The position numbers were made by a program, and so were the translations under genes. From Bacillota bacterium (GTDB lineage Bacteria; Bacillota; Negativicutes; CTSoil-072): DNA of 64,000 nucleotides. Below are positions 9,157 to 17,538 of this stretch, piece by piece; position 1 is the stretch's first letter; the number at the start of each line of letters is the position of its first letter. A model generated the notes under the pieces. It saw only the letters and a list, made by a program, of their open reading frames with translations, made no database searches and had not been told where the DNA came from. The stretch lies in contig JAGFZV010000010.1 in the NCBI GenBank assembly GCA_017889545.1, positions 1 to 64,000 on the forward strand, given 5' to 3'.

Positions 9157-9909
9157 TTAAAAAATATCCAGGCTGATGGGGCAGTGGTCGCTGCCAAAAA
9201 TTTCCGAATGGATGACAGAATCTTTTATCTTCGGGCGCAAACGGTCGGATACGAGAAAATAGTCGATGCGCCAACCAATATTTTTTTCTCGTGCTTTCAT
9301 CATATAGGACCACCAAGTGTAAGCATCTTTTTTGTCAGGGTATAAATAACGGAAGGTATCCGTAAATCCGGATTGAAGGAGAACGGTCATTTTTCCGCGT
9401 TCTTCGTCAGTGAAGCCGGCATTTCGTCTGTTGTTTTTCGGATTTTTAATATCGATTTCCTGGTGGGCTACATTAATATCGCCGCACACAATGACCGGTT
9501 TATCGGCATCTAATTTTTTCAGGTAAACGCGAAAATCATCTTCCCATTTTGTGCGGTAGTCAAGACGCACTAATTCTCGCTGTGAATTAGGCGTGTACAC
9601 ATTGACCAGAAAGAATTGTTCAAATTCCAGCGTGATGATCCTTCCTTCCTGGTCGTGTTCCTGCATGTCCATTCCATAATTGAAAGACAGCGGTTTAATG
9701 CGGGTAAAAACAGCGGTGCCGGAATAACCTTTTTTAAGCGCACTGTTCCAGTATGCTTCATATTGGCCCAAGTCGACTTCCACTTGATTTGGCTGCATCT
9801 TTGTTTCCTGAATGCAGAAAACATCCGCATTGACAGTGTGAAAAAAATCTTTGAAGCCTTTATTGAGACAGGCTCTGAGTCCATTTACATTCCATGATGT
9901 CAGTTTCAT
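9157..9909 (-). CDS. xth: exodeoxyribonuclease III
   Basis: AP endonuclease/3'-5' exonuclease of base excision repair, 250 residues. The start M-K-L-T-S-W-N-V-N-G-L-R holds the metal-binding Asn. Q-E-T-K (catalytic Glu), G-D-I-N-V-A-H, and a C-terminal G-S-D-H-C-P motif complete the exonuclease/endonuclease/phosphatase fold. The ATG at 9909 is preceded by AAAGGTGG at 8 bases; the frame extends 30 codons further upstream without any family homology, so that extension is rejected. It lies upstream of hcp on the same strand, but hcp has its own promoter. Confidence 0.93.
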   Translation of the reverse strand: MKLTSWNVNGLRACLNKGFKDFFHTVNADVFCIQETKMQPNQVEVDLGQYEAYWNSALKKGYSGTAVFTRIKPLSFNYGMDMQEHDQEGRIITLEFEQFFLVNVYTPNSQRELVRLDYRTKWEDDFRVYLKKLDADKPVIVCGDINVAHQEIDIKNPKNNRRNAGFTDEERGKMTVLLQSGFTDTFRYLYPDKKDAYTWWSYMMKAREKNIGWRIDYFLVSDRLRPKIKDSVIHSEIFGSDHCPISLDIF

Positions 9910-10049
9910 GCAGAGTACCACCTTTTTTAGGATAATGCGAGTTGGAAACGTATTTACCCATATAGCCGATGCAAGTTTGATTGAAAAAAAGACCGACACC
10001 TTAAAAGGCGTTGGCCTGATTTTGATTGATTCACATAGGCAGCGTTTGA

Positions 10050-10463
10050 TTATTGGTTTCGATAGATAAATTTGATATCTTTCTTAATTTCAGGATGAAG
10101 ACTATTGTGAACCGGACAGGAATGCACTACTTGTTCGATCATTTTCCTGTGTTTAGGACTGTAATTGTCATGAGGCAAAGTGATTTCCAGATTCAATTCA
10201 ACAATGCGGCGAGGATTTGTTCCCATCACTTTCGTAACATTGACTTCCGTTCCGTTGAGATCAAAGCCGTGAGTTAGTGCAGCCATTCCCGAGATTGTCA
10301 ATATGCACGCAGCATATGCTGTAGCCAGCAAATCGGTTGGCGAAAAGGCTTCTCCTTTGCCTTGGTTATCAGTAGGGGCATCCGTAATCATTTTATTTCC
10401 GGATTGCAGATGTGTTGCTTCCGTGCGTAGTCCGCCCAAATACTTGACATGAACAGTTGCCAT
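10050..10463 (-). CDS. OsmC-family peroxidase-like protein
   Basis: Small OsmC/Ohr-superfamily protein, 137 residues, expected to be a dimer that reduces organic peroxides. Both redox cysteines are visible, in A-Y-A-A-C-I-L-T and V-V-H-S-C-P-V-H-N-S-L. ATG 10463 has AGGAG 10 bases upstream; a GTG two codons earlier is only 4 bases from it. Divergent from the TetR gene, which makes shared redox or electrophile control plausible. Confidence 0.9.
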   Translation of the reverse strand: MATVHVKYLGGLRTEATHLQSGNKMITDAPTDNQGKGEAFSPTDLLATAYAACILTISGMAALTHGFDLNGTEVNVTKVMGTNPRRIVELNLEITLPHDNYSPKHRKMIEQVVHSCPVHNSLHPEIKKDIKFIYRNQ

Positions 10464-10600
10464 AATCACAAAACTCCTCTTAATAGCATATTTGGAAAAT
10501 CAACCAAATATAATCTTCCAATTGCTTCATTTTCTCTGTGGAATGCTTATTTTCCTGCAATGACCGGTTCGGTAGAACTGTGAATTTTGAAAAATATGTA

Positions 10601-10629
10601 TTGACATTTATAGACGACTGGTCTATTAT
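10601..10629 (+). promoter_or_regulatory. TetR gene promoter with embedded operator
   Basis: TTGACA at 10601-10606, 17-base spacer, TATTAT at 10624-10629. An inverted repeat TAGAC-GACTG-GTCTA (10611-10625) fills the spacer and touches the -10 element, placing a repressor exactly on the polymerase site. The predicted start site, an A 7 bases after the -10, is the A of the ATG at 10636. TAGACC-type dyads resemble operators of the NemR/AcuR branch of TetR regulators, as I recall. Confidence 0.65.
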
Positions 10630-10635
10630 GAAGCT

Positions 10636-11241
10636 ATGAAAATAACAACACGTCAAAAACTGATTCAGACAGGCGCCAAGGCAATGTTGGCGAAAAGTTA
10701 TCATGCAGTTGGGATCCAGGAAATTCTGACAGAGGTGGAGGTGCCCAAAGGATCTTTTTATCACTACTTTGAATCGAAGGAAGCTTTTGGAGTGGCGATC
10801 ATTGAATATTATGGCGAGCAGTTGGCCAATATCATTCGTAATAAGTTATTAGATACCCAGCACTCGCCAAAAGAGAGAATACGGGCCTATTATTTGGGAG
10901 TTCGCAGTTATTATGCAAAAAATGGCTGTGAGCGAGGGTGTCTGGTTGCCAAGTTAGCCACGGAAGTCGCTGATCATAGCGTACAGATGCGGGATGCATT
11001 GAAGCGGGAGTTTGACAAATGGACAGGTTTATTTGCCGATTGCATCAGGGAAGGTCAAGCAATCGGTGAAATATCTTCTCGCCAAGATGCCGATTTTTTG
11101 GCAGAATTTTTATATACGACTTGGGAAGGGACGCTGATCCGGATGCAGGTGAACCACGAACTGAGCCCAATAGATAAATTTATTGATGGTGCGTTGGACT
11201 TGATTATTCCTCCTGCCGAAAAATCGAATGAAAGGAAATGA
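10636..11241 (+). CDS. TetR/AcrR family repressor
   Basis: 201 residues. An N-terminal TetR helix-turn-helix (residues ~5-50, with G-S-F-Y-H-Y-F-E-S-K-E) is followed by a ligand-binding domain resembling the NemR/AcuR type. A C-E-R-G-C pair near residues 97-101 could sense electrophiles or oxidants. No Shine-Dalgarno precedes the ATG, and the promoter predicts transcription starting at that A, so the mRNA appears leaderless. An operator-like dyad in the promoter suggests autorepression, and the divergent osmC gene is a plausible second target. Confidence 0.88.
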   Translation: MKITTRQKLIQTGAKAMLAKSYHAVGIQEILTEVEVPKGSFYHYFESKEAFGVAIIEYYGEQLANIIRNKLLDTQHSPKERIRAYYLGVRSYYAKNGCERGCLVAKLATEVADHSVQMRDALKREFDKWTGLFADCIREGQAIGEISSRQDADFLAEFLYTTWEGTLIRMQVNHELSPIDKFIDGALDLIIPPAEKSNERK

Positions 11242-11262
11242 TGACTGTTATCTCAATAATAC

Positions 11263-11313
11263 GGAGCTATAAAAATGCTGCGATTTTTAAAATCGCAGCA
11301 TTTTTATAGCTCC
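11263..11313. terminator. bidirectional terminator between tetR and EamA genes
   Basis: Perfect 25-bp inverted repeat, arms 11263-11287 and 11289-11313, giving T-rich ends on both strands. It overlaps the last codons of the EamA gene. The single-base formal spacing means the inner A/T bases form the loop. Confidence 0.85.
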
Positions 11314-12212
11314 ACTTCGGTTTCCAATTCCGGTTTTTCAGGAGTTACCGATTGTATTTGCGATAGCAGCATGCCGGATAGCATCAATGCGCAGCCGCCA
11401 AGTTCCCAAGGACCAAGACGTTCATCGATGAGAAGATAGCCGCCGATTGCCGCAAAAACAGTTTCCATGCTGAGAATAATGGCCGCACTTGCCGGCGGCG
11501 CATTTTTTTGGCCGACAATCTGTAATGTATAGGCGATCCCGACCGAACAAATCCCGCCATACAGCAGTGGAATCATGGCCTGTAAAATGTTAGCCATCGC
11601 TACAGTTTCCAACGCCCAGGCAGTGATAAGGCTTAGTGCTGAACAAGTAATAAACTGATAGAAAGCGAGTTTTAACGTGTCCAGCTCTCGGGAATAACGG
11701 TCAATCAGCAAAATGTGGGCTGTCCAAAAAAAGGAACCGATCAATTCCAGAACGTCTCCCCAAGAGATGGTTAAACTTTCTTTGATGCATAAAAAGTACA
11801 AACCGGTGATAGCAAGGATAGATCCCAGCCAAGTATTGAGACCAATTTGCTGCTTTAGAAATACGCCGGTAATGGGAACGAGCACAATATACATACAGGT
11901 CACAAATGCTGCTTTTCCAGCTGTCGTGTAGATGAGGCCGATTTGCTGCAAGGAAGCGGCAACAAATAAAATCCCGCCGGCGAGTAAGCCGATATACAAA
12001 TTTTTTCTTGATTGGGCAGGTGATTTTTTTGCGGCTAATGAACTGTTCTTCAAGAAAAACATGACCGGCAGCAATGAAAGGGCGCCCAATGCAAAACGAA
12101 ACCCGTTAAAAGCAAATGGCGGCATATATTCTGCTCCCACGCGCTGCGCCACAAACGCAAACCCCCAAATGGCCGCCGTGAGCAATAGCAATAGACTTGA
12201 TTTTAAGTGCAT
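11304..12212 (-). CDS. EamA/DMT-family transporter
   Basis: Inner-membrane drug/metabolite transporter, about 302 residues, with ten predicted helices in two EamA repeats (residues ~5-145 and ~155-290). Each repeat ends in the usual G-x-x-L-I/L-x-x-E-x-x-x pattern. Substrate is unknown (amino acids or metabolites in characterised relatives). ATG 12212 is preferred because GAGGAG lies 8 bases upstream; a TTG two codons earlier is the alternative. Confidence 0.88.
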   Translation of the reverse strand: MHLKSSLLLLLTAAIWGFAFVAQRVGAEYMPPFAFNGFRFALGALSLLPVMFFLKNSSLAAKKSPAQSRKNLYIGLLAGGILFVAASLQQIGLIYTTAGKAAFVTCMYIVLVPITGVFLKQQIGLNTWLGSILAITGLYFLCIKESLTISWGDVLELIGSFFWTAHILLIDRYSRELDTLKLAFYQFITCSALSLITAWALETVAMANILQAMIPLLYGGICSVGIAYTLQIVGQKNAPPASAAIILSMETVFAAIGGYLLIDERLGPWELGGCALMLSGMLLSQIQSVTPEKPELETEVEL

Positions 12213-12366
12213 ATCCAAGACTCCTCTGTGAAACCGATTATTCTATTCTATTCTAGGCTATTATCCTTATAGGGTCAACTCTTGCAACAAGAACACATTA
12301 CAGGGAATGGGGTGTATCTTATAGAAATAATATAAAGTTGAAAAATTTCATTAGGGGGAACGAATT

Positions 12367-12663
12367 ATGGTTGTTGTGATTTCAAAGTTAACAGTAAAAC
12401 CGGAGAAAAAACAAGAGTTGTTAGCCGCGGCAAGAGAATTGATTGCTGCTACAAGGGAAGAAGCAGGCTGCATCAGTTATTCCCTGCTCGACGATCCATT
12501 CGAAAATGATCGATGTGTCTTTGTTGAGGAATGGACCGATAAGGGGGCGCTTGAACAGCATTTTACTACGCCGCATATTGCGAAATGGCGGCAGCAATCG
12601 AAGGAATTGCTGGCGGCAAAATCAGACCTTTCTGTATATCAAGCGGACAAAATTACAATGTAA
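12367..12663 (+). CDS. antibiotic biosynthesis monooxygenase (ABM) domain protein
   Basis: 98-residue single ABM domain, a dimeric alpha+beta ferredoxin-like fold. It has the typical N-terminal strand V-V-I-S-K-L-T-V-K-P and the C-I-S-Y-S-L and E-E-W-T segments. Relatives include YgiN-type quinol monooxygenases and autoinducer-2 LsrG-like proteins; no specific activity can be assigned. AGGGGG lies 8 bases before the ATG. Confidence 0.85.
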   Translation: MVVVISKLTVKPEKKQELLAAARELIAATREEAGCISYSLLDDPFENDRCVFVEEWTDKGALEQHFTTPHIAKWRQQSKELLAAKSDLSVYQADKITM

Positions 12664-12676
12664 AATTTTTGGTCTT

Positions 12677-12700
12677 ACAGAAAATACAACTATTTTCTGT
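12677..12700 (+). terminator. A/T-rich 10-bp hairpin
   Basis: ACAGAAAATA, loop CAAC, then its perfect complement, 14 bases after the ABM stop. There is no U-tract, and it probably acts with the stronger hairpin that follows. Confidence 0.4.
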
Positions 12701-12711
12701 GACATAAGTGC

Positions 12712-12762
12712 AACCTGCGGCTTGCGCCATCGCTATAAAAGCTCGGCGCAAGCCGGGTTTTA
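12712..12762 (+). terminator. intrinsic terminator after ABM gene
   Basis: G/C-rich stem from CCTGCGGCTTGCGCC to GGCGCAAGCCGGG, followed by TTTTATAAATTT. Confidence 0.7.
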
Positions 12763-12792
12763 TAAATTTGCAGAGTACTTTATGCGTTTGCC

Positions 12793-12821
12793 TTGAATAA
12801 ATACACATATTCGTTTATAAT
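12793..12821 (+). promoter_or_regulatory. promoter for glycine riboswitch transcript
   Basis: TTGAAT 12793-12798, 17-base spacer, TATAAT 12816-12821. It lies about 50 bases before the first aptamer. Confidence 0.65.
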
Positions 12822-12874
12822 GGGAATTGCTTTCAATGTATTCTCTACAACTACATATGTTTCCAAATGATGTT

Positions 12875-13046
12875 TGCGGAAGAGCGGCTGTAATGGTCCG
12901 CCGAAGGAGTAAAACTCTCAGGCGCCTGATTGATCAGGCAGAACCGTGAATGGATGGATCTCTGGAGAGACTCTTTAAGGGCGCCGAAGGTGAAATACAG
13001 CAATGTTGAATTGCTGACAAAGCTCTCAGGCAAAAGGACAGAGGCG
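12875..13046 (+). promoter_or_regulatory. tandem glycine riboswitch
   Basis: Two gcvT-type glycine aptamers. The first (~12875-12948) has C-C-G-A-A-G-G-A-G then ACTCTCAGGCG. The second (~12953-13046) has GGAGAGACTC, GCCGAAGGTG and CTCTCAGGCAAAAGGACAGAGG. These are the diagnostic conserved blocks of the family. The expression platform is the hairpin or hairpins at 13053-13120. In characterised cases glycine binding turns on glycine cleavage or transport genes; here the next gene is a solute-binding lipoprotein. Confidence 0.93.
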
Positions 13047-13052
13047 AACACA

Positions 13053-13077
13053 GTAACTGCTGCGAGGCAGGTTACTT
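13053..13077 (+). promoter_or_regulatory. hairpin of riboswitch expression platform
   Basis: AGTAACTGC pairs with GCAGGTTACT (one bulge), followed by TTTATTTGTT. It begins directly after the second aptamer, so it is a likely glycine-controlled terminator. Confidence 0.5.
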
Positions 13078-13086
13078 TATTTGTTC

Positions 13087-13120
13087 AGAGTCGAATCTCC
13101 ATGTGATTCGGCTCTTTTTT
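13087..13120 (+). terminator. terminator hairpin before solute-binding gene
   Basis: AGAGTCGAATC (13087-13097) pairs with GATTCGGCTCT (13105-13115) and is followed by six T. It lies about 100 bases before the start codon, so read-through must be permitted for expression. It probably belongs to the riboswitch platform. Confidence 0.7.
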
Positions 13121-13218
13121 ATGTTTTTTGGTGGCCGTTTCACAACAATGTGGCGAGGTGGAGAATCCACTTGAAGGATTGCGTAGTGGATCAATATAAA
13201 AAAGGAGCGAAAAGGTTG

Positions 13219-14382
13219 ATGAAAAGTATTTTTCGGATGATGGTTGTATCAATGGCCGTTCTATTCATGGCGGGAGCCTTGGCGGGTTGCGGCGGTTCTT
13301 CTTCAAAAGACATTAAAATCGGCGTTCTGAATGAGATGACCGGCGGGAATGCTACGTTTGGAACTTCGGCAGCAAATGGCGCTAAAATGGCAATCAAAGA
13401 AGCCAATGCGAAAGGCGGTGTTCTCGGTAAGCAACTGCAGGCGGTTGTTGCTGATAATAAAAGCGAACCTTCTGAGTCTGCAAATGCGATGACGAAATTA
13501 GCAACGCAAGACAAAGTTGTAGCAGTAACCGGGATATTCGCCAGTTCCAATGCGATTGCAGCTTCCAGCGTGGCTGAAGCAAGCAAGCTTCCCTTCATCG
13601 CTGTAGGTGCGACGAACCCGAAGGTAACTGTGGATGAAGCGACCGGCAAAGTGAAAAATTATACTTTCCGTGTTTGTTTTATAGATCCTTTCCAAGGAAC
13701 GGTGGGAGCGAATTTTGTTCTTAATTCGTTGAAACTGAATAAAGCGGTCATTTTGGTGGATAACAGCAGTGATTACAGTAAAGGGCTGTCTGCGTTCTTT
13801 AAGGATGCATTCACAAAAGGCGGCGGCAGTGTTCTGGCTGAAGAGGCCTATTTACAAAAGGATCAGGATTTCAAAACAATCTTAACAAAAGTAAAAGCGC
13901 TGAATCCAGATGTCATCTATGTTCCTGGATACTATGAAGAAGTAGGTAAAATTGTTAAGCAAGCTCGTGAAACGGGAATTACTGTGCCGATTGTCGGTGG
14001 AGATGGCTGGGATTCTCCGAAACTGACAGATATTGGCGGAGCGGCTGCATTGAATAATACCTATTTTACCAACCATTATTCTGTTGAGGATACCAGCCCT
14101 GCTGCTCAGGCGTTTGTACAAGCGTATAAAAAAGAGTATGGACAAGCTCCTGATGCAATGGCAGTTCTTGGTTATGACGCCGCTAATGTGTTGATTGATG
14201 CAATCAAACGGGCTAACAGCGCCGAACCGGAAAAGATTCGCGAAGCATTGGCCGCGACCAAAGACTATCCGGCAATCACCGGGGCAACTACACTGAATGC
14301 TACTCATGATGCAGTAAAAAGTGCGGTTATTATTGAGTTGAAAGACGGCAAGCAAATGTTTAAAGCCACTGTAAAACCGTAA
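13219..14382 (+). CDS. branched-chain-type amino acid substrate-binding lipoprotein
   Basis: Periplasmic-binding protein of the LivJ/LivK family (peripla_BP_6), 387 residues. Signal peptide residues 1-26 end in the lipobox L-A-G-C, so it is a lipoprotein. The mature protein begins at I-K-I-G-V-L-N-E-M-T-G, the family's first strand, and G-D-G-W-D-S-P-K is in the second lobe. ATG 13219 follows AAAGGAG and AAAGG; a longer open frame upstream overlaps the terminator and is rejected. No permease or ATPase genes follow. A glycine riboswitch upstream makes glycine (or alanine/serine) the most likely ligand, which is inference. Confidence 0.9.
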   Translation: MKSIFRMMVVSMAVLFMAGALAGCGGSSSKDIKIGVLNEMTGGNATFGTSAANGAKMAIKEANAKGGVLGKQLQAVVADNKSEPSESANAMTKLATQDKVVAVTGIFASSNAIAASSVAEASKLPFIAVGATNPKVTVDEATGKVKNYTFRVCFIDPFQGTVGANFVLNSLKLNKAVILVDNSSDYSKGLSAFFKDAFTKGGGSVLAEEAYLQKDQDFKTILTKVKALNPDVIYVPGYYEEVGKIVKQARETGITVPIVGGDGWDSPKLTDIGGAAALNNTYFTNHYSVEDTSPAAQAFVQAYKKEYGQAPDAMAVLGYDAANVLIDAIKRANSAEPEKIREALAATKDYPAITGATTLNATHDAVKSAVIIELKDGKQMFKATVKP

Positions 14383-14410
14383 TCATTGCCCGGGAAATAG
14401 AATAAGAATA

Positions 14411-14453
14411 AGAACGGCATGAACCTTGCAGTACAAGAGGTTCATGCCGTTCT
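14411..14453. terminator. bidirectional terminator
   Basis: Perfect 16-bp stem (14411-14426 with 14438-14453) between the convergent solute-binding and glucosaminidase genes. Confidence 0.75.
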
Positions 14454-14486
14454 TGCATAATTGAATAGCATTTGCATGTGATTGAA

Positions 14487-15134
14487 TTATGGGTTTGTTG
14501 CAGCAATCCGTTGATGGATGGTCAGGATCATTTGCCCATATGTTTTTCCGGGAACAGCCCATTTTCCATTTAAGGATTCCCAGGTTTTTAAATTGCCGAA
14601 CGACGTAGACCGCTTAACCAAATCGTATCTTGGATCGACGATTGGCGTGCAGGGGGGAGTTGTGGATGCGTACGCTTTTAGATGTTGGATCTGGGCTCTG
14701 ATCCCGGTGCGGGCATCCGGAAACCAGATGCCCTTTGCGCCGTGTCCAACTGCGCCCAACCCCGCATAATTATTTTGCGATGGAAGAACATCTCCGCCAT
14801 ATTTAAAAAAACCGGTTTCGTGAAGGCTTTGTGCGAAAGCAACATCCGGACGGATGCCCTCGCGCAAGCCTTCTTCATAAAAGAGATCAATCAGTTCCTG
14901 CGGTGAGACGGACAGGTAAGGAAGTGGATTTCTCGTCAGCAAATACGTCATGCACTGTTCCTTTGTAGCGATCGGAGAACCGAGAATCGAAAGATCCAAG
15001 ATGGTCTTATCATGCAGTTCAAATTTGATGGGGGAAGGAGGATTTAGCTTGGTAATCGTTGCTTCATAAGCAAAGGAAGATACGGGAACGGACAAGAAAA
15101 CGATAAGCGAAAGACAGGCGACACGTTTTAGCAT
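14487..15134 (-). CDS. exported glucosaminidase (peptidoglycan hydrolase)
   Basis: 215 residues. An N-terminal signal peptide ends near S-S-F-A-Y. The glucosaminidase domain (about residues 70-210) contains the catalytic Glu in S-L-H-E-T-G-F-F, then N-N-Y-A-G-L-G-A and the C-terminal K-T-Y-G-Q-M segment. It is expected to cleave peptidoglycan N-acetylglucosaminyl bonds in the envelope. An upstream non-catalytic segment (residues 25-65) is of unknown function. It is preceded by AAGGAGAG. Confidence 0.9.
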   Translation of the reverse strand: MLKRVACLSLIVFLSVPVSSFAYEATITKLNPPSPIKFELHDKTILDLSILGSPIATKEQCMTYLLTRNPLPYLSVSPQELIDLFYEEGLREGIRPDVAFAQSLHETGFFKYGGDVLPSQNNYAGLGAVGHGAKGIWFPDARTGIRAQIQHLKAYASTTPPCTPIVDPRYDLVKRSTSFGNLKTWESLNGKWAVPGKTYGQMILTIHQRIAATNP

Positions 15135-15280
15135 AGCAACTCTCCTTGGCGATTTTGTTTGCGGTATTCACCCTAAGATTGTTTTGCGAATGGGAATAGA
15201 CATTTTCTTTCCAGCTGATTATGGGGAAGTCGATACACCATACCTATATCATACATAGTTTTTTGCTGTTAGAAAAGGTG

Positions 15281-15329
15281 CAATAAATAAAAAATCCAGA
15301 TCCTTTGGACCTGGATTTTTTATTTATTG
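15281..15329 (-). terminator. terminator of htpG
   Basis: 19-bp stem (15281-15299 with 15311-15329) around CCAGATCC/GGACCTGG with A/T-rich outer arms. It gives a U-tract on the minus strand and overlaps the htpG stop codon. Confidence 0.75.
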
Positions 15330-17282
15330 CTTGTGTGCCATTAGCTTTGCAATCTTGCCGGCAAAACTAATCGGATCCTCAGGAGCGATCCCTTCCATCA
15401 GCAGCGCCTGACCATACAACAGGTCGCAATAATCTTTGAAGGCTTCCGAGTCGGGGGCTTTCTCATATAAATCGTTTAGGACAGTAAAGATTTCATGATT
15501 TGGATTCAATTCCAAAATGCGACTGGCTTTAAACATGCTTTTGTTTACTTCCGATAAAATTTGTTCCATGGAGAGGCTAATGCCGGCATCGTCGCTTACC
15601 AGGCACACGGCGCTGGATTTCAAACGACGGCTGATCCGAACATCTGTGACTTTGTTTTTCAGATGTTCTTTGATTGCTTTCACCAGAGAATCTTTTTCTT
15701 TGGCAAGTTCCTCTGTCTCCTTTTTTTCCTCCGCGCTTTCAATCTCGTCAAGGTTCAAGTTTGCCCTGCTAATGGATTGGAATTTTTTCTCCTTGTACTG
15801 GCCCAAAGAATCAATGGCAAATTCATCAACCCGGTCAAAGAGATAGATGACTTCGATGCCTTTTTCGCGCAAGAGTTCCATTTGCGGCAAGCGTTCAACA
15901 GAAGAACGGTCTTTGCCGGTCGCATAGTAAATTACTTTTTGAGTTTCCGGCATGCGGTTCATGTATTCTTCCAGGGTAGTTAAAGCATCAGCGTTATGTG
16001 AAGTTGGGAAAAGTAACAGGTTTTGCAGTTTATCCCGGCTGGAGTAGTCTGCATATACGCCGCTTTTCAAAGCGTTCCCATATTCTTTCCAAAATTCCTC
16101 GTATTTTGCACGATCTTTGCTCAGAAGAGTTTCTAAAGTTTTCAATATGCTTTTTTCTAAGTTTTTACCAATCCGTTTTAATTGACTGCTATGCTGCAGC
16201 AGTTCACGGGAAATATTCAGAGAAAAATCAGGAGAGTCAACCAGACCACGGACAAAACGTAAATATTCAGGTAAGAGTTCTTTGCAATTGTCCATAATAA
16301 AGACGTTTCTGGAATAGAGGCGAATTCCGGCGGTAAAGTCGCGGTGATATAAATCAAAAGGCGCATGTGCCGGAATAAATAATAATGCGGCATATTCGAC
16401 TACGCCTTCCACTTTTGAGTGAATGACTTCCATGGGAGCTTCCCAATCATGGAAAAGATCCTTATAGAAGTCGTTGTATTCATCAGTGGAAATTTCGTTC
16501 TTGTTGCGAACCCATAAGGGAGTCATTGAGTTTAACGTGCGGACTTCGGTTTGTTGAACCGCCGGCGCATCTTCAATGATTTTACCCTCGGCATCTCGTG
16601 GTTTTTCTTCTGTGACAAAGTTCATTTTAATTGGATAACGAATATAATCCGAGTATTTTTTGATTAGACTTTCAAGAGTATAGGTATTTAAAAAGTTTTC
16701 TTCGGGATGTTCAGCGGAATAATATTCCGGATTCAGCGTTAGAATAATGGTTGTACCACGCTGCTCCTTATCACATTCTTCGATCGTGTACGTTCCATCA
16801 CCGGTAGACTCCCAGCGAACACCGGACGTTTGCCCGGGGGCGCGGGTAAGCAGGGTCACTTTTTGGGACACCATAAATGCGGAATAAAACCCTACGCCAA
16901 ACTGGCCGATCAAATCAGTATCGGCAGAGGAACCCGCTTCTTTCAATTTTTCCAGGAAAGCTTTTGTTCCGGATTTTGCGATTGTGCCGATGTTTTCGAT
17001 TACCTCATCGTAGGTCATGCCCATTCCGTTGTCTGAGATAGTCAAGGTATGTGTATTTTCATCCGGGATGATGAAAATTTCAAAGTTCTGGTTTCCCTCT
17101 AACAGATCCTGGTTTGTTAATGATTCGAAACGAACCTTGTCAATCGCATCTGATGCATTGGAAATAAGTTCACGCAAAAAAATCTCCCGGTGCGTATAAA
17201 TTGAGTGGATCATCAAATCAAGCAATTGCTTGGTTTCCGCTTGAAATTCGCGGGTCACTTTGGCTGTTGCTTCTTGGGTCAT
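15324..17282 (-). CDS. htpG: molecular chaperone HtpG (Hsp90)
   Basis: 652-residue cytoplasmic ATP-dependent chaperone. The N-terminal GHKL ATPase has E-L-I-S-N-A-S-D-A (about residue 38), D-N-G-M-G-M and G-Q-F-G-V-G-F-Y-S-A. The middle domain carries the catalytic-loop Arg in S-R-E-L-L-Q, and the dimerisation domain completes a full-length protein. The ATG at 17282 has AGGAGG 7 bases upstream; a start seven codons earlier is less likely. A perfect CIRCE lies between promoter and gene, so HrcA repression is expected, unlike B. subtilis htpG. Confidence 0.95.
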   Translation of the reverse strand: MTQEATAKVTREFQAETKQLLDLMIHSIYTHREIFLRELISNASDAIDKVRFESLTNQDLLEGNQNFEIFIIPDENTHTLTISDNGMGMTYDEVIENIGTIAKSGTKAFLEKLKEAGSSADTDLIGQFGVGFYSAFMVSQKVTLLTRAPGQTSGVRWESTGDGTYTIEECDKEQRGTTIILTLNPEYYSAEHPEENFLNTYTLESLIKKYSDYIRYPIKMNFVTEEKPRDAEGKIIEDAPAVQQTEVRTLNSMTPLWVRNKNEISTDEYNDFYKDLFHDWEAPMEVIHSKVEGVVEYAALLFIPAHAPFDLYHRDFTAGIRLYSRNVFIMDNCKELLPEYLRFVRGLVDSPDFSLNISRELLQHSSQLKRIGKNLEKSILKTLETLLSKDRAKYEEFWKEYGNALKSGVYADYSSRDKLQNLLLFPTSHNADALTTLEEYMNRMPETQKVIYYATGKDRSSVERLPQMELLREKGIEVIYLFDRVDEFAIDSLGQYKEKKFQSISRANLNLDEIESAEEKKETEELAKEKDSLVKAIKEHLKNKVTDVRISRRLKSSAVCLVSDDAGISLSMEQILSEVNKSMFKASRILELNPNHEIFTVLNDLYEKAPDSEAFKDYCDLLYGQALLMEGIAPEDPISFAGKIAKLMAHKQ

Positions 17283-17309
17283 TGTCAATCCTCCTGATCG
17301 CATTTTTTA

Positions 17310-17336
17310 TTAGCACTCGAATGAACAGAGTGCTAA
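17310..17336 (-). promoter_or_regulatory. CIRCE element (HrcA operator) of htpG
   Basis: TTAGCACTC, 9-base spacer, GAGTGCTAA, a perfect match to the CIRCE consensus. It lies in the 5' untranslated region, starting about 10 bases after the predicted transcription start. Confidence 0.92.
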
Positions 17337-17347
17337 CGCATACTTAT

Positions 17348-17376
17348 ATAATACCGATTTTGCCAACGAAAATCAA
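17348..17376 (-). promoter_or_regulatory. promoter of htpG
   Basis: On the minus strand: TTGATT (17376-17371), 17-base spacer, TATTAT (17353-17348), immediately upstream of CIRCE. Confidence 0.65.
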
Positions 17377-17467
17377 ATCTATTTTTTAGTAAAACGCCAG
17401 TTTAGCTTCCACACAGCCGGAAGATAAAACCTACCGGAAGCAAGTCATCATTTCTTAAAGACAATGT

Positions 17468-17496
17468 TTGACACGAGGTGTATAATGAAATGTAAT
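17468..17496 (+). promoter_or_regulatory. promoter of DUF401 gene
   Basis: TTGACA 17468-17473, 17-base spacer, TGTAAT 17491-17496, about 40 bases before the ATG. Confidence 0.5.
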
Positions 17497-17538
17497 TTAT
17501 AATGTGAACACGTTTCGGTTGAAAAAAGGAGAAACTGT

